The notes below the pieces were generated by a model. That model was given only the letters and a program-made list of their open reading frames with translations, searched no databases and had not been told where the DNA came from. From NCBI GenBank assembly GCA_028712045.1, contig JAQTRA010000006.1, positions 1-24,420 of the forward strand: 24,420 nucleotides of DNA. Direction: 5' to 3'. Both the position numbers and the translations under genes were made by a program. Each line of letters opens with the position of its first letter. Position 1 is the first letter of the stretch. This stretch comes from Candidatus Omnitrophota bacterium. Its GTDB lineage: Bacteria; Omnitrophota; Koll11; Gygaellales; Profunditerraquicolaceae. This document shows, piece after piece, positions 1-5,511 of this stretch.

Positions 1-204
1 GATGGCCGCGGTTTTAGTGGCCGCCAAAGCTTTTTTGTATTCCAGGGCAGTTATATTTTTACCGAATATTTTTCCAACAGGTTTTTCGTCTTCGTTACTG
101 CTTGAACTGCCAAATCCCCAGAGGGCAAAAGCCGGGATGATAATTATCGCTAGGCCGATCCAGATTTTTTTAGCAGTTTTCTTATTACGTAAAATTCTTA
201 GCAT
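1..204 (-). CDS. SurA/PpiD-like membrane-anchored periplasmic chaperone, N-terminal part only
   Basis: Read on the minus strand, an ATG at 204-202 opens a frame of 68 codons that runs off the left edge. It is preceded by a perfect GGAGG (complement of 211-215) six bases upstream. The product begins with a short basic stretch (MLRILRNKKTAKK), then one hydrophobic segment (about residues 14-31, IWIGLAIIIIPAFALWGF), a Ser/acidic linker, and the start of a folded part (PVGKIFGKNITALEYKKAL). This order, an N-in membrane anchor followed by a 'vgkIfgk.It..ey' segment, is typical of SurA_N/PpiD-type peptidyl-prolyl isomerase chaperones that act on outer-membrane proteins at the periplasmic face. The catalytic parvulin domain, if present, lies outside the window, so the enzymatic role is inferred. 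It is transcribed divergently from the ammonium operon. Confidence 0.72.
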   Translation of the reverse strand, partial: MLRILRNKKTAKKIWIGLAIIIIPAFALWGFGSSSSNEDEKPVGKIFGKNITALEYKKALAATKTAAI

Positions 205-228
205 TTTTAGCCTCCGTTATATTCATTA

Positions 229-256
229 ATTATAAGCCAAAATTCAGGGATTGCAA
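229..256 (-). promoter_or_regulatory. Sigma-70-type promoter of the divergent chaperone gene
   Basis: On the minus strand TTGCAA (256-251) and TATAAT (234-229) are separated by 16 bases. Transcription would start near 222, giving a leader of about 18 bases that holds the GGAGG ribosome site at 215-211. The -10 box is a perfect consensus and the -35 matches four of six positions. This is seen in the sequence; use is inferred. Confidence 0.6.
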
Positions 257-296
257 TAATCATTTTAAACTTGTCAGGACAGTTATAAAATATTTC

Positions 297-324
297 TTGA
301 CAAAAAAGAAGAGCATGTTATACT
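297..324 (+). promoter_or_regulatory. Sigma-70-type promoter of the ammonium/GS operon
   Basis: A perfect -35 box TTGACA (297-302) is followed after 16 bases by TATACT (319-324), five of six to consensus. The expected start point is about 331, which is the first base of the first hexaloop hairpin. No -24/-12 (sigma-54) element was found nearby, so nitrogen control is more likely to act in the leader RNA than through sigma-54. Confidence 0.72.
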
Positions 325-330
325 TTTAAT

Positions 331-360
331 TGACAGAGATGTCAGCACGGTAAAGAAGCC
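331..360 (+). promoter_or_regulatory. Two ANTAR-type hexaloop hairpins (P1 and P2) ahead of terminator 1
   Basis: P1 is TGAC (331-334), loop AGAGAT (335-340), GTCA (341-344). P2 is GGT (349-351), loop AAAGAA (352-357), GCC (358-360), a weak 3-bp stem with a G-U closing pair. Both loops are six bases with A at position 1 and G at position 4, the hallmark of RNA targets of ANTAR-domain antiterminators (NasR, AmiR, EutV). The 3' arm of P2 (C359, C360) is also the start of the 5' arm of terminator 1, so the two structures exclude each other. P1 would be the very 5' end of the transcript. The stems are seen in sequence; ANTAR binding is inferred, and no ANTAR protein is encoded in the window. Confidence 0.55.
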
Positions 361-380
361 CCAGATTGTCTGGGGTTTTT
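359..380 (+). terminator. Intrinsic terminator 1 in the operon leader (attenuator)
   Basis: CCCCAGA (359-365) and TCTGGGG (369-375) form a perfect 7-bp stem with a three-base loop, followed by five T (376-380) and a further T-rich stretch to 389. It lies about 28 bases after the predicted start point and before the first gene, so it would stop transcription prematurely unless overridden. Confidence 0.75.
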
Positions 381-390
381 CTATTTTTTA

Positions 391-405
391 GGGACAAAGT
401 TGCCC
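391..405 (+). promoter_or_regulatory. Hexaloop hairpin overlapping terminator 2
   Basis: GGG (391-393), bulged A394 and C395 pair with G402 and CCC (403-405), closing a loop of six bases, AAAGTT (396-401), again with A at 1 and G at 4. Its 3' arm GCCC (402-405) is the beginning of the 5' arm of terminator 2, so formation of this hairpin would prevent that terminator. Confidence 0.45.
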
Positions 406-446
406 TTTTTAGAGCGAATATGCTTTGAAAAGGGCTTTATTTTTTT
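402..446 (+). terminator. Intrinsic terminator 2 in the operon leader (attenuator)
   Basis: GCCCTTTT (402-409) pairs perfectly with AAAAGGGC (428-435). Inside, AGAGC (411-415) pairs with GCTTT (422-426, one G-U) around loop GAATAT. The stem is followed by TTTATTTTTTT (436-446). This is the longest and most convincing of the three terminator structures. Confidence 0.78.
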
Positions 447-447
447 A

Positions 448-463
448 AAGACAGAGACGTCTT
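448..463 (+). promoter_or_regulatory. Hexaloop hairpin overlapping terminator 3
   Basis: AAGAC (448-452) and GTCTT (459-463) form a perfect 5-bp stem around loop AGAGAC (453-458), which has A at 1 and G at 4. The loop plus first 3' base (453-459) is exactly the 5' arm of terminator 3, so the two folds compete directly. The core resembles that of the first hairpin at 331-344 (GACAGAGA-T/C-GTC in both), showing a repeated element. Confidence 0.55.
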
Positions 464-498
464 CAGCTTATTTACAGCGGAAACGTCTCTTTTTATTT
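453..498 (+). terminator. Intrinsic terminator 3 in the operon leader (attenuator)
   Basis: AGAGACG (453-459) pairs perfectly with CGTCTCT (484-490). Further interrupted pairing continues inward (460/483, 462/481, 464/479, 466-468 with 476-478). It is followed by TTTTATTT (491-498). It ends only about 20 bases before the first start codon of the operon. Confidence 0.65.
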
Positions 499-516
499 GA
501 GGCGGGAAAGGGAATA

Positions 517-1326
517 ATGAAAAAACTAAGGATTACCTTAGTAGTTCTATTAATGACTGTTTTAAGCTTTAGCGGGCTTTACGCTACGCCTTCGACACTT
601 ATTTGGGCGCCGTCAACGGATATTCAGCCCTATAAAAAGATACATTTTGGTTATGATCTTTATGCGCCGACAACCAGTAAAGGCACTAACGCGGATAATT
701 ATGACCAGCATCTTTATGTTTTACAGGATTGGGGCCTAACCTTTAGTTTGTTATCGGATAATCCAGAGGAAAATCTGCTGGGTAAATTATGGGTTCCTCT
801 GGGTAAGGTTATGGCGGAAACCGGATTTGATTATAAAAAAGGCCTGGGTTCATTTTATGATTCAACGCCCTGGTATTTCCACTTTAAATTCGGCGTGCCC
901 GAAGATGCTTATTTTAAAAATATGCCGGCTATTGCGCTTGGCGCCTACGATATGGGCGTAAGAGCTAACCGGACTAACGATAATATTTGGTATGGCAGGG
1001 TGGCTAAGACAATTAATATAGGTAAGCTTAATTTAGGAAGGTTCTCCGGTGGATATTTTGTCGGCAATGGCAGGTTGTTACGGGATAAGAATAGCCTGCG
1101 GGATAATGCCGGCCCAATGATCGCCTGGGAGCGCGTAATGACAGAATTAAGCGATAAATTATGGTTATGCGTTGATTACCAGGGTACACAATCTGCATAT
1201 GGCGCTTTGAACGCGGGTTTTGCCTATAACCTGACTAAGGATATTTCAGCGTTACTGGCGTATGATATTTACAATAACCGTAATTTAACCGATACTTTAA
1301 CGTTTCAGTTTGATGTTAATTTTTAA
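517..1326 (+). CDS. Secreted, probable outer-membrane beta-barrel protein of the ammonium operon
   Basis: The product is 269 residues. The chosen ATG (517) is preceded by a purine-rich site (GGGAAAGGG, 504-512). The reading frame stays open back to 400, but that extension is the leader terminators and is not coding. Residues 1-23 are a classical signal peptide (MKKLRITLVVLLMTVLSFSGLYA, cleavage likely after Ala23). The mature part is rich in aromatic residues and Gly, with alternating hydrophobic strands (for example FSGGYFVGNG, LWLCVDYQG, ISALLAYDIYNN). It ends LTFQFDVNF with the terminal Phe common in outer-membrane barrels. I do not recognise a named family. The position directly before amt suggests a role in passage of ammonium or another small nitrogen compound across the outer membrane, which is inference. 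The gap to amt is 29 bases. Confidence 0.7.
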   Translation: MKKLRITLVVLLMTVLSFSGLYATPSTLIWAPSTDIQPYKKIHFGYDLYAPTTSKGTNADNYDQHLYVLQDWGLTFSLLSDNPEENLLGKLWVPLGKVMAETGFDYKKGLGSFYDSTPWYFHFKFGVPEDAYFKNMPAIALGAYDMGVRANRTNDNIWYGRVAKTINIGKLNLGRFSGGYFVGNGRLLRDKNSLRDNAGPMIAWERVMTELSDKLWLCVDYQGTQSAYGALNAGFAYNLTKDISALLAYDIYNNRNLTDTLTFQFDVNF

Positions 1327-1355
1327 ATTATTTATAAATTTAAGCGGAGGTAAAG

Positions 1356-2585
1356 ATGATTAATTCAGGCGATACAGCGTGGGTTTTAATGTCCTCAGCC
1401 CTGGTTTTGCTGATGACTCCGGCTTTAGCATTTTTTTACGGCGGCATGGTCAGGCGTAAAAATATTTTAAGTGTTTTAATGCAGTGTTTTATCGTGATGT
1501 GCGTTTTAAGTATTCATTGGGTATTGATCGGTTATAGCCTTTCTTTCGCGCCGGCAAAGGGTTTTTGGGGCGGGTTGCAATGGTTTGGGCTGCGGGGTGT
1601 GGGTTTAGAGCCGTACGCGGATTATGCCGCGACTATCCCGCATCAGGCATTTATGATATTTCAGGGAATGTTTGCCATTATCACTCCGGCTTTAATTATC
1701 GGCGCGTTTGCGGAGAGGATGAAATTTTCGGCGTTTCTAATTTTTACTTTGCTCTGGGCAACATTTGTTTATGCACCGCTTTGTCATTGGATTTGGGGGA
1801 TAGGCGGTTTTTTGCGTAATTTAGGCGCGCTGGATTTTGCCGGGGGCACAGTTGTGCATATCAACGCCGGAATTGCTGCGCTAATTACGGCAATTGTCTT
1901 GGGCAGGCGGACTAATCTGGATAAAAATGTCCCTACTCCGCATAATATGCCGTTTGTGGTTTTAGGTACGGGCCTTTTATGGTTTGGTTGGTTTGGTTTT
2001 AATGCTGGCAGCGCTTTAGCCGCCAATGGTTTAGCGGTAAACGCATTTGTCGTTACGAATACGGCAGCAGCGGCAGGGGGTTTAAGCTGGGCGTTGATCG
2101 AATGGCTGCATAATGGAAAGCCGACGATATTCGGTTTATGTTCAGGAGCAGTTGCCGGGTTAGTAGCGATTACTCCAGCTGCGGGATTTGTCAGCGTAAT
2201 CCCGGCGATCATCATCGGGCTGCTGGTAAGTGTGTTTTGTTTTATCGCCGTTACCGTGATCAAACCTAAATTCGGTTATGATGATTCTCTGGATGCTTTT
2301 GGCGTGCACTGTGTAGGCGGTATTTGGGGCGCTTTAGCTACCGGATTATTCGCCTCTAAGGCCGTAAATGCCGCCGGCGCCAACGGGTTATTTTTTGGCA
2401 ATCCCAAACAGCTTTTTATACAGCTTGCCGCGGTAGCTTTAACTATTGTTTATACCAGTGTGCTTACAATAGTCATTTATAAAATAGTGGATTTGTTTAT
2501 TGGCGTAAGAGTGGATGAAAAATCTGAAGCCATGGGCCTGGATCTTACACAGCATCATGAAAGGGCATATACTATTTTGGAGTAA
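1356..2585 (+). CDS. amt: Ammonium transporter (Amt/MEP/Rh family)
   Basis: The protein has 409 residues, close to mature E. coli AmtB. It is an inner-membrane channel with about eleven membrane segments. An ideal GGAGG (1346-1350) sits five bases before the ATG. Visible family marks are FYGGMVRRKN near residue 28, VVHINAG with the first pore histidine at 168, and DAFGVHCVGG with the second at 318. Together these give the twin-His pair that lines the ammonium path, at the same numbers as in AmtB. The short cytosolic tail (about 380-409) is where PII proteins bear on the channel. The next gene, 23 bases on, is a PII protein, the usual amt-glnK pairing, so PII gating of uptake is expected. Confidence 0.96.
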   Translation: MINSGDTAWVLMSSALVLLMTPALAFFYGGMVRRKNILSVLMQCFIVMCVLSIHWVLIGYSLSFAPAKGFWGGLQWFGLRGVGLEPYADYAATIPHQAFMIFQGMFAIITPALIIGAFAERMKFSAFLIFTLLWATFVYAPLCHWIWGIGGFLRNLGALDFAGGTVVHINAGIAALITAIVLGRRTNLDKNVPTPHNMPFVVLGTGLLWFGWFGFNAGSALAANGLAVNAFVVTNTAAAAGGLSWALIEWLHNGKPTIFGLCSGAVAGLVAITPAAGFVSVIPAIIIGLLVSVFCFIAVTVIKPKFGYDDSLDAFGVHCVGGIWGALATGLFASKAVNAAGANGLFFGNPKQLFIQLAAVALTIVYTSVLTIVIYKIVDLFIGVRVDEKSEAMGLDLTQHHERAYTILE

Positions 2586-2608
2586 GTTATTAAAACGCGG
2601 AGGAAAAC

Positions 2609-2950
2609 ATGAAATTAATTATTGCGATTATTCAGCCGAATAAGTTAGAAGAAGTAAAAGATGAATTATACAAAGCAGAAGTTAATCTTTTGACGGTAAG
2701 TGAAGTGTTGGGCCATGGCCGGCAAAGAGGCGTAACTGAAATTTACCGCGGAGCCAAAGAAACGGGCAACCTTTTACGGAAAATCCGTTTGGAGATCGCG
2801 GTAAATGAGGATTTTGTTGAGCCGACGATCAAGGCAATTGTCAAAGCCGCCAGGACAGGCGAGACCGGCGATGGTAAGATCTTTGTTTTAGATTTAACCG
2901 AGTGCGTGCGTATCCGCACCGAGGAGCGCGGTAAAGTTGCCATAGGGTAA
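2609..2950 (+). CDS. glnK: PII nitrogen-signalling protein (GlnK/GlnB family)
   Basis: The product is 113 residues, the standard PII length, with GGAGG (2599-2603) five bases before the ATG. The protein aligns without gaps to E. coli GlnB through the first 58 residues and keeps Gln39 and Lys58. Further on it has GDGKIF (ATP site) and VRIRT (phosphate-binding arginines), so binding of ATP/ADP and 2-oxoglutarate is expected. The T-loop tip differs: at position 51, where GlnB has the uridylylated Tyr, there is Glu (RGAKETGNLL), and position 49 is Ala. Control by uridylylation or Ser49 phosphorylation is therefore unlikely, and it probably works by ligand binding alone. Its place between amt and glnA makes the Amt channel and glutamine synthetase its likely partners. 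Confidence 0.95.
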   Translation: MKLIIAIIQPNKLEEVKDELYKAEVNLLTVSEVLGHGRQRGVTEIYRGAKETGNLLRKIRLEIAVNEDFVEPTIKAIVKAARTGETGDGKIFVLDLTECVRIRTEERGKVAIG

Positions 2951-2967
2951 AATTATTGTTTTTTTAA

Positions 2968-2984
2968 GGCTGCCTCGGGCGGCC
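2968..2984 (+). promoter_or_regulatory. Stem-loop just upstream of the glnA ribosome site
   Basis: GGCTGCC (2968-2974) pairs with GGCGGCC (2978-2984), seven pairs with one G-U and a TCG loop. No T-run follows, so it is not a terminator. It ends one base before the GAGAGG ribosome site of glnA, where it could protect the message end after processing or tune translation. Function is inferred. Confidence 0.45.
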
Positions 2985-2996
2985 AGAGAGGAATGT

Positions 2997-5192
2997 ATGA
3001 GCGTAAGACAGAAAGTGCTATCCCGGATCAAGAGTGTGGAGTTAACTAAAATAGATCTTCCCAAAAAAGTGTCTACTTATTTTGGGGAGGATACTTTTAA
3101 GTTGGAAACTATGCAGCAGCATATCTCTAAGGGCACCTTTGCGGCTTTTAAAGCCTGGATCGGGGAAGGGAAAATTATCAGCTTAACGCAGGCCAATGAA
3201 ATTGCCGAGGCCATGAAAAATTGGGCGATGGCTAAAGGCGCAACCTACTACACGCATTGGTTCCAGCCGATGACCGGGCTTACTGCCGAGAAGCATGATA
3301 GTTTTATTTCTATCAGCGGCGCGGGTAAAGTGATTGAGAAGTTTTCCGGAAGCAAATTAATTCAGGGCGAACCGGATGCTTCAAGTTTTCCCTCCGGTGG
3401 AATTCGCGCTACCTTTGAAGCCCGCGGTTACACTGCCTGGGATCCCACCAGCCCGGCCTTCATTATTGAGAGTACCTTAGGCAAAACCTTATGTATCCCC
3501 ACAATATTTATCTCTTATCATGGAGCGGCTTTGGATAAGAAATTACCGCTTATCCGTTCGGATGAAGCATTAAATAAATCCGCGGTTAATTTGTTGAAAA
3601 CCTTTGGCCGCAAAGATGTAAAAAAAGTATTCTCTACCTGCGGGCCTGAACAGGAGTATTTTCTGATTGACCGGAATTATTATAATTTACGCCAGGATTT
3701 AATTATGGCCGGCCGCACTTTAATCGGCGCGCCCAGCCCTAAAGGCCAGCAATTAGAAGATCAGTATTTTGGCGCTATTAAAGAAAGAGTAGTTAATTTT
3801 ATGTTTGAAGTTGCCCAGGAAGCTTATAAATTAGGCATACCGGTGATGACCCGCCATAATGAAGTTGCTCCGCATCAATATGAATTCGCACCTATTTTTG
3901 AAGAGTCTAACTTAGCCGCAGACCACAACCAGCTGCTGATGGAATTAATGAAAAAAGTAGCTTTGCGCCATAATTTAGTCTGTCTTTTGCATGAGAAGCC
4001 TTTTGCCGGTATTAACGGAAGCGGAAAACATTTAAATTGGTCTTTGGCGGATGATTCAGGAAACAATTTACTTAATCCCGGAGAAACCCCGGAAGATAAT
4101 CTTCAATTCTTAGCGGTGCTGGCTGCGGTTTTGCGAGCGGTATATCTGCACGGAGACTTATTACGTGCTTCTGTTGCTTTGGCAGGGAACGAACATCGTT
4201 TAGGCGCTAATGAAGCGCCGCCGGCGATTATCAGTGTTTTTTTAGGGGAGCAACTAACTCAAGTATTGGATATGTTAGAACATGGGGTGAAGGCTAAGGT
4301 TTCCAAACACGATATTATTGATCTGGGTATCGCGCGTTTGCCAAAATTTAACAAGGATTCAACGGATAGGAACCGGACTTCTCCTTTTGCCTTTACCGGG
4401 GCAAAGTTTGAATTTCGCGCTGTAGGTTCATCACAGAATATATCTACTTCCATTGCTGTAATTAATACGATTATCGCCGAAAGCCTGGATTATGTAACCG
4501 CTGAAATTAAAAAGGTTACTTCTACGGGGAAAGATTTTAACTCTGCTGTCTTAAAGGTGATTAGCGCTATAGTTAAACAAACTAAAGATATCCGTTTTGA
4601 GGGGAATAACTATTCAGAAGAGTGGATTAAGGAAGCTAAGAAAAGAGGATTACCGAATATCGCCGCGACTTACAAAGCACTGGAGGCTTTGGCGGAAAAC
4701 GCCAACATCACTCTTTTTGAAAAATATAAAGTTTTTTCAAAAGAGGAACTTCTGGCCCGGTACCATATCTGGGTGCATATGTATAACTTGACTCTGGAGA
4801 TCGAGGCCAATACTCTTAATGAAATGGTTAATGCCTCGGTTGTGCCGGCAGGTTACAAATATGAAAAGCTTCTAGCTTGCACGCTTAATGAACTGGTGAG
4901 TTTAAAAAAAGCCACCGGGCTCAAAGTTAATCCTGCGGCGCTGGAAGATAAAAAAATACATTTAAGCGACATAGTATCCAAAATTTATTATGTCCGGCGT
5001 AACGCCGCGGCAATGGTCGCCTTACTTGAAAAAGCCAAAAGCTTAAGTGATGTAAAACGCAGCCAGCTTTATTTTGAGGAACTTAAGCCGTTAATGGAGC
5101 ATATCCGTAAGCATGTAGACGCCTTAGAGTGCGTTGTTCCGGATGACGCCTGGGATCTTCCGAAATATAGAGAGATGTTGTTTATCGTCTAA
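2997..5192 (+). CDS. glnA: Glutamine synthetase, type III (GlnN family)
   Basis: Glutamine synthetase joins ammonia to glutamate using ATP, in the cytosol. At 731 residues it matches GS type III (about 700-730) rather than GS I (about 470). The start at 2997 follows AGAGAGG at a good distance and gives the usual GS III beginning. Marks in order: CGPEQEYFL with metal-binding glutamates at 218 and 220; NEVAPHQYEFAPIFEESNLAADHN; HEKPFAGINGSGKH starting at residue 332; GNEHRLGANEAPPA; then DRNRTSPFAFTGAKFEFR, strongly GS III-like. The C-terminal 200 residues are the helical extension of this class. GS III lacks the adenylylation tyrosine control of GS I-beta, so supply control probably rests on the leader, PII and feedback. 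It is the last gene of the ammonium group and is followed by a hairpin. Confidence 0.95.
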   Translation: MSVRQKVLSRIKSVELTKIDLPKKVSTYFGEDTFKLETMQQHISKGTFAAFKAWIGEGKIISLTQANEIAEAMKNWAMAKGATYYTHWFQPMTGLTAEKHDSFISISGAGKVIEKFSGSKLIQGEPDASSFPSGGIRATFEARGYTAWDPTSPAFIIESTLGKTLCIPTIFISYHGAALDKKLPLIRSDEALNKSAVNLLKTFGRKDVKKVFSTCGPEQEYFLIDRNYYNLRQDLIMAGRTLIGAPSPKGQQLEDQYFGAIKERVVNFMFEVAQEAYKLGIPVMTRHNEVAPHQYEFAPIFEESNLAADHNQLLMELMKKVALRHNLVCLLHEKPFAGINGSGKHLNWSLADDSGNNLLNPGETPEDNLQFLAVLAAVLRAVYLHGDLLRASVALAGNEHRLGANEAPPAIISVFLGEQLTQVLDMLEHGVKAKVSKHDIIDLGIARLPKFNKDSTDRNRTSPFAFTGAKFEFRAVGSSQNISTSIAVINTIIAESLDYVTAEIKKVTSTGKDFNSAVLKVISAIVKQTKDIRFEGNNYSEEWIKEAKKRGLPNIAATYKALEALAENANITLFEKYKVFSKEELLARYHIWVHMYNLTLEIEANTLNEMVNASVVPAGYKYEKLLACTLNELVSLKKATGLKVNPAALEDKKIHLSDIVSKIYYVRRNAAAMVALLEKAKSLSDVKRSQLYFEELKPLMEHIRKHVDALECVVPDDAWDLPKYREMLFIV

Positions 5193-5203
5193 AAATTAGT
5201 AAG

Positions 5204-5225
5204 CACGCCTTTTTTTAAAGGCGTG
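5204..5225 (+). terminator. Hairpin between glnA and the Fis-like gene (weak terminator or attenuator)
   Basis: CACGCCTTT (5204-5212) and AAAGGCGTG (5217-5225) form a perfect 9-bp stem with a TTTT loop. Only TATTTAT follows, a poor T-run, so it may terminate partially or serve as a stability element between glnA and the glutamate synthase genes. No convincing promoter was seen between it and the next gene. Confidence 0.4.
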
Positions 5226-5262
5226 TATTTATGAACCAGGTTGCTTAAACTTTATACAAAAA

Positions 5263-5511
5263 ATGATGGATGAACAGGCAGAGGAAATAGAAAAAGCGCT
5301 TAAGGAGTTAGACCGGATGTTCCTGAGGGGCAAAGAAGGGAAGATCTACCATATTATGTTAGATGCATTGGACAAGTCATTAATTACGAATACTTTGGCT
5401 ATAACCTTCGGCAACCAGATCAAGGCGGCCAGGTTATTGGGGATAAATAGAAATACTTTACGCGCTAAAATAAAAAAGCTGGGTATTTCTTTAAGTGAGG
5501 TCAAGATATGA
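5263..5511 (+). CDS. Small Fis-type helix-turn-helix DNA-binding protein
   Basis: The product is 82 residues. After an acidic/basic helix (about 1-28) the rest matches the Fis / NtrC C-terminal helix-turn-helix: a helix around YHIMLDALDKSLI, then QIKAARLLGINRNTLRAKIKKLGI (about residues 51-75) with the NRNTLRxKIKKLGI signature. It lacks the receiver and AAA+ domains of NtrC, so it would act as a stand-alone DNA-bending or repressor/activator protein. The start is uncertain: ATG 5263 and the next codon ATG 5266 are both possible, and neither has a clear ribosome site. Its stop overlaps the gltB start (ATGA, 5508-5511), so the two are translationally coupled and it is a candidate local regulator of nitrogen genes. 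Confidence 0.82.
   Translation: MMDEQAEEIEKALKELDRMFLRGKEGKIYHIMLDALDKSLITNTLAITFGNQIKAARLLGINRNTLRAKIKKLGISLSEVKI

Noticed and set aside
2..229. A plus-strand open frame of 75 codons at the left edge
   Set aside because: It is the opposite strand of the chaperone gene, which has a good promoter, GGAGG and a recognisable N-terminus; the plus frame has none of these.
400..516. A 39-residue N-terminal extension of the outer-membrane protein from a TTG at 400
   Set aside because: This stretch is terminators 2 and 3 and their competing hairpins; the signal peptide begins exactly at ATG 517 after a purine-rich site.
241..516. Sigma-54 promoter or glutamine riboswitch before the ammonium operon
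   Set aside because: No GG-N10-GC (-24/-12) pair in a good context was found, and the leader structures do not resemble the glutamine riboswitch as I know it; a sigma-70-type promoter plus hexaloop attenuators explains the region better.
1784..2263. A 159-codon minus-strand frame inside amt, and similar long minus-strand frames inside gltB, pyrG and purL
   Set aside because: They lie wholly within genes with strong protein matches, have no ribosome site or recognisable product, and are the expected shadow of the sense frame.
5231..5262. A promoter directly before the Fis-like gene (TATACA near 5253-5258)
   Set aside because: No -35 box lies at a usable distance and the box is too close to the ATG; read-through from glnA is simpler.
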